Positions 6,957-11,213 of a DNA stretch of 11,213 bases are shown here, piece after piece; position 1 is the stretch's first letter; every line of letters starts with the position of its first letter. This stretch comes from Chloroflexota bacterium (GTDB taxonomy: Bacteria > Chloroflexota > Limnocylindria > Limnocylindrales > CSP1-4). Where the stretch lies: contig JAJYGO010000162.1 of assembly GCA_021785115.1 (NCBI GenBank), positions 1-11,213 on the forward strand, written 5' to 3'. The notes beneath the pieces were generated by a model. That model was given only the letters and a program-made list of their open reading frames with translations. It was not told the origin of the DNA and made no database searches. Made by a program: the position numbers and the translations under genes.

Positions 6957-7265
6957 ATGCGCTTCACCTACGACGCGACGACCGACGTCGCCTACCTCGA
7001 GCTGCGCGAACCCGCTCCTGACGGGGTCCTCGGCCCCGCGCTCCTCCTCGAGCCCGACCCTGCCTTCCACGCTCTGGTAATCGCCGACTTCGTGGTGCGC
7101 ACGGGAATGCTCGTCGGGTTCGAGTTCGTCTCGGCCAGCAGGTGCCTGCCCGGTGCCCTACTCTCAGTGGCCGAACGCATCGACGGCCAGAACCTGAGCG
7201 AGCGGCTCCGTGCCCGGTTCCGCGGCCATCACGCCATCGAGGGAGAGCCCGGGCATGTCCACTGA
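6957..7265 (+). CDS. DUF2283-family small protein
   Basis: 102 residues beginning MRFTYDATTDVAYLELREP, which matches the YDxxxDxxYL lead of DUF2283, followed by GMLVGFEFVSASRCLPGALL (50-69), matching the family's G-x-VG-E-x-x-A-S segment. Function is not established; members are small, and some sit beside DUF4258 genes as presumed toxin-antitoxin pairs. I chose the ATG at 6957 over the one at 6951 because the GGAGG at 6946-6950 is 6 bases from the former and directly abuts the latter, and because the family begins close to its YD motif. The C-terminus (about 75-102) is charged. It overlaps the downstream nuclease gene by 11 bases, so the two are translationally linked. Confidence 0.85.
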   Translation: MRFTYDATTDVAYLELREPAPDGVLGPALLLEPDPAFHALVIADFVVRTGMLVGFEFVSASRCLPGALLSVAERIDGQNLSERLRARFRGHHAIEGEPGHVH

Positions 7266-7980
7266 CGTCGCCTTTCGCCTGGTCGCGCTCAACGCCCGCG
7301 GCGGGGGCGGCAGGCGAGCCGCGTCCATCGCCGCCGCGCTCGCAGCCCACGCGCCAGACGTGGTGGTGATCGGCGAGGCGTATCCGGATGGGCCAAAGGG
7401 GCAACGGCTCCGCGACGCGCTGGCCGAGGTCGGCCTCCACGAGCAGGCGGTGGCTGCGAGCGACTCGCCCGACGTGCCCAATGGGGTGCTCCTCGCGTCG
7501 CGCCGTCCGCTGGCGGAAGCCCGCCAGCCACTTGCCGCGGGGCCGAACCGGCAGCGCATCCTCGAGGCCCGCGTCGACGGCCTCCTCATCTCTGCCGCGT
7601 ACTTCCCGCTCGGCCGGCCGAAGGTCGCGTTCTGGAGGGACGAGTTCCTGCCGTACGCGGCCAGCCGGCTCGACGAAGCGGTGGTCATGGCCGGGGACTG
7701 GAACTCGGGCTCGCACTACCTCGACGAGCGGGGTGCCACCCTGTACGCGGCCGCGGAGTTCGCGAGCCTCGCCGCATCCGGCTGGCACGATGCCTGGCGC
7801 TCGCTGCACGCGGATGGCCGCGAGTACAGCTGGTACAGCAACCGCGGCAACGGCTTCCGCCTCGACCATGCCTTCGTGTCGCCGACGCTCTGCCCGCGTC
7901 TCCTCGGCGCGCGCTACGACCACACGACGCGCGAGACCAAGGTGTCGGACCATTCCGCGCTCGTGGTGGAGCTCGGGTAG
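7255..7980 (+). CDS. Exonuclease III-like nuclease (endonuclease/exonuclease/phosphatase family)
   Basis: 241 residues with the full metal-dependent active-site set of the EEP fold: N13 in LVALNARGG, E41 in VVIGEAYPD, Y116 in ISAAYFP, D148 and N150 in VMAGDWNSG, D204-H205 in GFRLDHAFVSP and the final D232-H233 in KVSDHSALVVEL. The family cleaves phosphodiesters in DNA or RNA (AP endonuclease, 3' exonuclease, DNase I) or acts on phospholipids; the GDWN, RLDH and SDHS pattern is closest to ExoIII-like DNA repair enzymes. No signal peptide is seen, so it should be cytoplasmic. An ATG at 7255 follows a purine-rich GAGGGAGAG; an upstream GTG at 7210 would overlap the previous gene more. Coupled to the DUF2283 gene. 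Role in phage DNA metabolism or as a toxic effector is open. Confidence 0.88.
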   Translation: MSTDVAFRLVALNARGGGGRRAASIAAALAAHAPDVVVIGEAYPDGPKGQRLRDALAEVGLHEQAVAASDSPDVPNGVLLASRRPLAEARQPLAAGPNRQRILEARVDGLLISAAYFPLGRPKVAFWRDEFLPYAASRLDEAVVMAGDWNSGSHYLDERGATLYAAAEFASLAASGWHDAWRSLHADGREYSWYSNRGNGFRLDHAFVSPTLCPRLLGARYDHTTRETKVSDHSALVVELG

Positions 7981-8000
7981 GCGCGCGCGACGTGGAGCGC

Positions 8001-8031
8001 GCCCGGTCCCCAGCGGGGTGGGGGGCCGGGC
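8001..8031 (+). terminator. GC-rich hairpin after the nuclease gene
   Basis: GCCCGGTCCCC (8001-8011) can pair with GGGGGGCCGGGC (8020-8031), with one G-U pair or bulge, leaving a short loop. It begins 20 bases after the nuclease stop codon. No T-run follows, but terminators lacking a U-tract are described in actinobacteria. It separates the DUF2283/nuclease pair from the next operon. Confidence 0.5.
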
Positions 8032-8119
8032 GGTCTGTGCCGAGGGGAACGATCCGAGAGCCGGCCCGGGGAGAGGAGGGCCAACTCCGATGAGCAACGC
8101 GGTGTTCCGTCGGTCCTGC

Positions 8120-8145
8120 AAACTATGCCGATAACGGTATAGTTT
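8120..8145 (+). promoter_or_regulatory. Promoter -10 region overlapped by a 26-base inverted repeat (operator candidate)
   Basis: Arms AAACTATGCCG (8120-8130) and CGGTATAGTTT (8135-8145) around ATAA form an inverted repeat with one mismatch in 11. It is strongly AT-rich against its surroundings. TATAGT (8138-8143) or TAGTTT (8140-8145) fits the actinobacterial TANNNT -10 box, which places transcription start at about 8150-8155, on or just before the GTG at 8155. There is no clear -35. A palindrome covering the -10 of a DNA-binding-protein gene suggests autoregulation, probably by that protein. Confidence 0.6.
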
Positions 8146-8154
8146 ATCCATCGC

Positions 8155-8385
8155 GTGGACGTTCTTTCGGTCGAAGAGGTCGCTGGGCTGCTCGGGGTCA
8201 CGCCCCGCCGCGTGCGGGCGCTGATCAGCGCCGGGCGACTACCCGCGTCCCGCGTCGGCCGCAGGTCGTGGGCCGTTGTGCGGTCGGACGCCGTGCGCTT
8301 CGCCGTGTCCCCGCGGCTGCCGGGAAGGCCTCGGTCGGGGAGGTTCCGTGGCGCGAGGAGCGAGTTGCGTGAGGACAGGGAGTAG
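8155..8385 (+). CDS. Excisionase/MerR-like helix-turn-helix protein
   Basis: 76 residues. MDVLSVEEVAGLLGVTPRRV (1-20) with RALISAGRLPASRVGRRSWA (21-40) is the helix-turn-helix plus small wing typical of the HTH_17/excisionase group: the LSVEEVAxLLGVTPRRVRxLI recognition region followed by GRLPASRVGRR. The C-terminal 25 residues are arginine-rich, ending in acidic residues. Such proteins bind DNA as phage excisionases or as small regulators. No integrase is in the window, so excisionase is not proven. The GTG at 8155 has no ribosome-binding site and sits about 10 bases after a -10 box, suggesting a leaderless or very short-leader mRNA. A good GGAGG follows the stop and serves the next gene. 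Confidence 0.82.
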   Translation: MDVLSVEEVAGLLGVTPRRVRALISAGRLPASRVGRRSWAVVRSDAVRFAVSPRLPGRPRSGRFRGARSELREDRE

Positions 8386-8402
8386 CGGAGGTCAGGTAGC
8401 AG

Positions 8403-8729
8403 ATGACAGGGACGAGATCGCGCGATCCCCGCGATTTGGTCCGGGAGTCTCGGCACACGGGCTCCTGGGACCTCGTCGCCACATGGCTGGCGGCGTCACT
8501 GAACGAGATTGACGCGTCAGTCCGAAACGGCGCGACCGCCCGCACGGAGCGCGCTGGTCTGATGTGGGACCGAATCGCCCAGGTCGACGGCGACCATCGC
8601 GACGTTGACCTGGTCGTCCTCCCTGACGGCACGCGTGTGTGCTGGCACCTTGCCCGGACACGCCGGTCGACTGGCTGGGTGGTCGAGCGCCGGGGCGAGC
8701 GGTGCGTGTTCCCGTCAGCCGCGATCTAG
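8403..8729 (+). CDS. Small protein of unknown function
   Basis: 108 residues from an ATG with GGAGG at 8387-8391, 11 bases upstream, and 17 bases after the stop of the helix-turn-helix gene, so they form a likely operon. The N-terminus (1-15) is basic; about 20-60 looks helical (SWDLVATWLAASLNEIDASV), and about 66-104 looks like beta strands, with VDLVVLPDGTRVCWHLA (68-84) and GWVVERRGERCVF (91-103). I do not recognise the family. Base composition is similar to its neighbours and the ribosome-binding site is sound, so I take it as a real gene. Its TAG stop overlaps the TAG of the convergent gene in the same CTAG (8726-8729). Confidence 0.65.
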   Translation: MTGTRSRDPRDLVRESRHTGSWDLVATWLAASLNEIDASVRNGATARTERAGLMWDRIAQVDGDHRDVDLVVLPDGTRVCWHLARTRRSTGWVVERRGERCVFPSAAI

Positions 8730-9781
8730 GCTCGGCCTCTGGCGCGGTATTGCGACCAGACATCATCCATGTCGAGTCCGCCGGCTAGAGCTTCCCTCAT
8801 CGACTTGAGAGCGGCGTGCGAGTAGCAGTCGTGTGCCGAGTGGCCGAAGACGAACTGGTGATGGAGGGCCGGGTCACCGTCGATCCCGAGGTGGTGCCGA
8901 AGGGCGGCCGTCCTCGGCGCCGACAGGCCGGTATGCGTCGCGAGGTCCGCCTTGGAGAACGGATAGCGCGCCTGTAGGTCGACGTCGCGGACAGCCCCCG
9001 CATCCCCGGGCTCGCCGTCGGCGACGAAGCGAACCGGGGCGCCCTCCCGTCGCGTCGTGTGGACCTTGATCGAAACCTCGACTCCGAGTGTCTGACTCGT
9101 GAGACCTTCCAGGCGGGGGAAGACGGCGGAGCGGTCGCCGCCTCCGCGGATCGCGCGCTCGACCCGGGCCACATCGCTCTGCCGAACCTCCGCATCCTCG
9201 TCGACGTGGCCCTCGAGCGCCAGGAGGCTTCGGATGCGGGCTCTCGCCTCGGCGCCCTTTCGGTGCCCGGGCGCGAGCAGCGACTTGACCTGGCTGTACT
9301 CCCTGTCGATCAGGACCTGGAGGTCCTCAGGCGGCTGGGTGGAGATGGGGAGCACGCGCGCGGGAAGCTGGTCGGCGAGCGTCTCGCCGAACACGTCATG
9401 GAGGACCCGGTCGAAGATCGAGATGGCAGCTCGGAGGTGGAGGTACATGATCCCTTCCGACACCAGCCCGAGGTAGTGGTACTCGTCGTCCCTCAGTTGA
9501 TCGATCGCCCGCAGCGTCCCAGCATCCTCCGCGCGCAGCGGGATTACGGCCGCGGCGAGGTTCAGGCACTTCTTGAAGCCGATCGACTGGCCGGTCGCTT
9601 GGTCCACGATTGAGGCCTTGCGCTCATGCAGCGCCGCCTTGAGCAGCATCTCGAAGGCGTGCTGGAGGTGGATGAGGACCGTGGTGTGCCGGCCCTCATC
9701 GTCGAGTCCGTTGAACGCCGCGGCCGCGCGCCGCAACGAGGCAACCGCTTTGGCCTTTAGGAGCCGCGCATCTCGGCGCAT
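8726..9781 (-). CDS. DUF3644-like protein with HEPN-type motif, candidate RNase effector
   Basis: 351 residues from an ATG (9779-9781) with a purine-rich GGGGGAA about 5 bases upstream. The N-terminal helical domain (about 5-130) has the DUF3644 look: LLKAKAVASLRRAAAAFNG (7-25), then IHLQHAFEMLLKAALHERKA (37-56), and LRDDEYHYL (96-104), which contains R97-D-x3-H102, an R-x4-H of the type used by HEPN ribonucleases. A middle segment (ARVLPISTQPPEDLQVLI, 141-158) also fits the family. The C-terminus (about 273-335: YPFSKADLATHTGLSAPRTA, then HHLGIDGD and HAALKSMREAL) looks like a helix-turn-helix. HEPN proteins commonly cut RNA in toxin-antitoxin, abortive-infection and CRISPR settings. It follows a NYN-domain gene by 36 bases on the same strand, so the two are probably one operon. 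RNase activity is inferred from the motif; the recalled family match needs a profile search. Confidence 0.78.
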   Translation of the reverse strand: MRRDARLLKAKAVASLRRAAAAFNGLDDEGRHTTVLIHLQHAFEMLLKAALHERKASIVDQATGQSIGFKKCLNLAAAVIPLRAEDAGTLRAIDQLRDDEYHYLGLVSEGIMYLHLRAAISIFDRVLHDVFGETLADQLPARVLPISTQPPEDLQVLIDREYSQVKSLLAPGHRKGAEARARIRSLLALEGHVDEDAEVRQSDVARVERAIRGGGDRSAVFPRLEGLTSQTLGVEVSIKVHTTRREGAPVRFVADGEPGDAGAVRDVDLQARYPFSKADLATHTGLSAPRTAALRHHLGIDGDPALHHQFVFGHSAHDCYSHAALKSMREALAGGLDMDDVWSQYRARGRA

Positions 9782-9817
9782 CTGTTCCCCCGCGTTGTCA
9801 ACGGCGGCTCCGCAGTG

Positions 9818-10402
9818 TCACCGGCGGACCTCGTCCGCGAACTCGTCGATCCAGTGGATGACGTCCGCTCGCGACTGCAGCTCGGTCGAGACACCCTCGC
9901 GGAACACGACCAGTTCGAGCCGCTTCCCGAGCTCGGAGAGGTGCTCGACGGCGTCGAGGAGGTCCCCGTCCCCCGACGAGAGCAGCAGCGTGTCGATCTT
10001 GTCCTTGTGGACAAGCGCCAGGGTCGCCAGCCCGACGTCCACGCCCTTCTGCTGCTGGTTGCCGATGTGGTGCTGCGAGTCGACGGGGCAGGTGAGGTAG
10101 ACCTTGGTCGCGCACTCCTGGCAGTAAGCCCGGTCCGCAGGGACGGGCTTGAGGGCGTAGAGCTGAGTGATCAGCTTCGGCCCTCGGGGCGGGCCGGATC
10201 GTAGCCACGTGTGGAAGGCGTCCTGGGCATCGGATGGCGGGTTCGGCGTCGAGTTGAGGTAGTAGGCCCGCCAGAGCGGTCCCGCCTGCTCGACTCGGGC
10301 GCGAAGCTTGAGGTAGTCGAACTGGAAGCCCGGCCCGACGGATCGCTGCGCGCTGAAGAGGTAGCCCGCGTCTATGAGCCAGAGACGCCTATCGGCGGCC
10401 AT
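9818..10402 (-). CDS. NYN-domain (LabA/PIN-like) protein with cysteine-rich insert
   Basis: 194 residues from the ATG at 10400-10402, preceded by GAAGGGCGAGGGG. RLWLIDAGYLF (5-15) gives the first acidic residue D11; NQQQKGVDVGLATLALVHKD (115-134) gives D122; DTLLLSSGDGDLLDAVEHLS (137-156) gives D145 and D147; and AD-x-I near 179-182 closes the fold. This is the acidic set of NYN domains, which are PIN-like metal-dependent RNases in several characterised members. An insert, YCQECATKVYLTCPVDSQHH (93-112), with C94, C97, C105 and H111/H112, may be a small zinc site. The frame is open further upstream to 10729, but that extension lacks a start with a ribosome-binding site and overlaps the divergent gene. 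Upstream partner of the DUF3644-like gene; could be toxin, effector or regulator. Confidence 0.88.
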   Translation of the reverse strand: MAADRRLWLIDAGYLFSAQRSVGPGFQFDYLKLRARVEQAGPLWRAYYLNSTPNPPSDAQDAFHTWLRSGPPRGPKLITQLYALKPVPADRAYCQECATKVYLTCPVDSQHHIGNQQQKGVDVGLATLALVHKDKIDTLLLSSGDGDLLDAVEHLSELGKRLELVVFREGVSTELQSRADVIHWIDEFADEVRR

Positions 10403-10451
10403 GTCCCCTCGCCCTTCCCCGTGAACCGCGTGTGAGCCGCGGCCTGTCGCC

Positions 10452-10474
10452 ATGATAGGCGCCCCTGTGGCGCC
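10452..10474 (-). promoter_or_regulatory. Probable promoter and inverted repeat upstream of the NYN gene
   Basis: On the minus strand TATCAT (10457-10452) fits a TANNNT -10 box, giving a start near 10445 and a leader of about 43 bases that includes the GGGCGAGGGG ribosome-binding region. Immediately upstream is GGCGCC-CCTGT-GGCGCC (10458-10474), an inverted repeat in the -10 to -35 spacer that could be an operator. No convincing -35 is seen. Confidence 0.5.
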
Positions 10475-10551
10475 GATCGGGCAGACCACGGTCGGTCGTA
10501 GGGCGACGATCACCGGGTGGGAGTTCCCTGAAACACCCTCCAGTAGCGATC

Positions 10552-10557
10552 TAGCAT
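10552..10557 (+). promoter_or_regulatory. -10 box TAGCAT for a leaderless mRNA
   Basis: TAGCAT matches TANNNT and lies exactly 7 bases before the ATG at 10565, the spacing expected when transcription starts at the A of the start codon. There is no ribosome-binding site in front of this ATG, which fits a leaderless transcript, common in actinobacteria. No -35 box is clear. Confidence 0.5.
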
Positions 10558-10564
10558 TGCCTGC

Positions 10565-11026
10565 ATGCCGGTGTCTGTCGCTGATCTCTGGGTGCAATGG
10601 CGGGACGCCCTCGCAGAGCTGAAGCGTCGAGGCGTGCTGCGCTCCACCGGAGGGCCAGTCGGGGACTACGCCGAGTACCTCGTGGCGACTGCGTTCGGCC
10701 TGGAGCGCGCCTCCTATCCAAACCCGCACTGGGATGCCAAGGCCGCGGACGGTACCCGCTACTCCGTGAAGGCGCGACGCTGGTCAAGGAAGCAGCGGCC
10801 GACGCGCGTGCGCATCGGAGACTGCGACGACACAGCGTTCGATCGTCTTGTTCTGGTGCTGTTCGACGATGGGATGACCATCCTCGAGGCAGTCACTCTG
10901 CCCGTCGCGGCTGTGCGTTCCCTCGCCCTGGGTTCAGGATCCGCGACCTACACGACCGTTGGCCGCCTTCTTGGGTCCCCTGACGCGGTCGACTGCACGC
11001 GCGAACTCGGGCGGGTCGATGCCTAA
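10565..11026 (+). CDS. Small PD-(D/E)XK-like (restriction-fold) protein
   Basis: 153 residues, divergent from the NYN gene. The core, VGDYAEYLVATAFGL (32-46) with E37, then PHWDAKAADGTRYSVKARRW (54-73) with D57 and K69, then AFDRLVLVLFDD (91-102), has the order helix-E, D, xxK, strand of PD-(D/E)XK nucleases, though the usual E/Q two before the lysine is S67 here. It resembles small restriction-like proteins that I recall under DUF6998; this is recollection, not a search. The variant site leaves open whether it cuts DNA, only binds, or acts as a partner of another protein. A leaderless start is likely. The C-terminal 45 residues have no recognised motif. Its position back to back with the NYN/DUF3644-like pair suggests shared control or shared function. 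Confidence 0.72.
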   Translation: MPVSVADLWVQWRDALAELKRRGVLRSTGGPVGDYAEYLVATAFGLERASYPNPHWDAKAADGTRYSVKARRWSRKQRPTRVRIGDCDDTAFDRLVLVLFDDGMTILEAVTLPVAAVRSLALGSGSATYTTVGRLLGSPDAVDCTRELGRVDA

Positions 11027-11053
11027 GTAGGGGCTGGGCGGCGGGGCGGCGCG

Positions 11054-11206
11054 TCACGCGCTCCGCAGCCACTCGCACGGCTCCGGCGGCTCGGCCAGCC
11101 GCATCGTGACCGGGAGGTCGGTGGTCGCGGGGCAATGCCTCTCGCCCCGACCATTTCGAGCAGGGCATTGCCACCCCGACGAGGCGCAGTCGCGTCTACG
11201 TGACAT
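11054..11206 (-). CDS. Possible small cysteine-containing protein, may extend past window edge
   Basis: 50 residues from the ATG at 11204-11206, with the frame open to the right edge, so the true start may lie outside. Cysteines at 7, 14, 25 and 44 could bind a metal. The C-terminal TTDLPVTMRLAEPPEPCEWL (28-47) reads more like real protein than the arginine/proline strings typical of wrong frames here. It is convergent with the PD-(D/E)XK-like gene, with 27 bases between stops. I do not recognise a family. A partly overlapping frame (10893-11174, minus) looks like noise. Confidence 0.35.
   Translation of the reverse strand: MSRRRDCASSGWQCPARNGRGERHCPATTDLPVTMRLAEPPEPCEWLRSA
11131..11172. repeat. 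9-base inverted repeat GGCAATGCC ... GGCATTGCC
   Basis: Perfect 9-base arms (11131-11139 and 11164-11172) separated by 24 bases, within the possible small ORF at the right edge. It could be a stem, a protein-binding pair or chance. Confidence 0.35.
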
Positions 11207-11213
11207 CCGGCCG

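Noticed and set aside
8088..8134. Possible short plus-strand frame starting near the ATG at 8090
   Set aside because: It runs only to the start of the 26-base palindrome, too short to support; more likely leader or spacer.
6964..8151. A 395-codon minus-strand frame over the DUF2283 and nuclease genes
   Set aside because: Antisense shadow; the plus strand has family motifs and ribosome-binding sites.
9059..9613. A 184-codon plus-strand frame over the DUF3644-like gene
   Set aside because: It looks less random than most shadows, but has no ribosome-binding site or recognisable motif, and the minus strand carries the DUF3644-like features.
10403..10729. N-terminal extension of the NYN protein
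   Set aside because: It overlaps the divergent gene and the promoter-like region; the ATG at 10402 has a good purine-rich site and places the NYN motif at the usual distance from the start.
1..11213. tRNA, rRNA, CRISPR array, insertion sequence or integrase/att site
   Set aside because: I saw no cloverleaf with a T-loop, no regularly spaced repeats, no transposase or recombinase motifs, and no long direct repeats.

Overview
This is a very GC-rich (by eye about 70% or more) stretch of phage or prophage DNA, most likely from an actinobacterium or a phage of one. The reasons are strong G/C preference at third codon positions, frequent GTG starts, probable leaderless transcripts on the right, and portal, terminase and methylase proteins that look like those of tailed actinophages. 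No host marker gene, integrase or attachment site is visible, so integrated prophage versus free phage cannot be settled here.

Left half (1 to about 6622, all minus strand, reading right to left): a compact late operon. Its order is a coiled-coil protein with a C-terminal membrane anchor (XhlA-like layout), a papain-like (C1) cysteine peptidase, a 61-residue two-helix membrane protein (holin candidate), an HNH endonuclease, a ParB-domain/DNA methyltransferase fusion, the terminase small subunit, the terminase large subunit, and an SPP1-gp6-type portal protein that runs off the left edge. Adjacent genes overlap by 4 or 8 bases (GTGA or ATGA junctions) or are 4 bases apart, so they are almost certainly co-transcribed and translationally coupled. 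This reads as a lysis module followed by a DNA-processing and packaging module. The 3' end of the HNH gene carries a cluster of hairpins, one followed by a U-tract.

Middle (6623-8729): a 334-base non-coding divergent region with three inverted repeats, then plus-strand accessory genes. A DUF2283-type small protein overlaps an exonuclease III-like (endonuclease/exonuclease/phosphatase family) nuclease with a full catalytic set. A GC-rich hairpin follows. Next comes an AT-rich 26-base inverted repeat overlapping a probable -10 box, directly in front of an excisionase/MerR-like helix-turn-helix gene and a small unknown gene.

Right (8726-11213): a minus-strand pair made of a NYN-domain (PIN-like) protein followed by a DUF3644-like protein with a HEPN-type R-x4-H motif. 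Divergent from the pair is a small protein resembling PD-(D/E)XK restriction-like folds, with a -10 box placed for a leaderless mRNA. The co-occurrence of two candidate RNase folds and a nuclease-like neighbour beside phage late genes is the most interesting part of the window. It looks like an accessory, possibly anti-phage or toxin-type, cargo region. That function is inferred from fold and context only. The right edge has a possible small cysteine-containing ORF on the minus strand.
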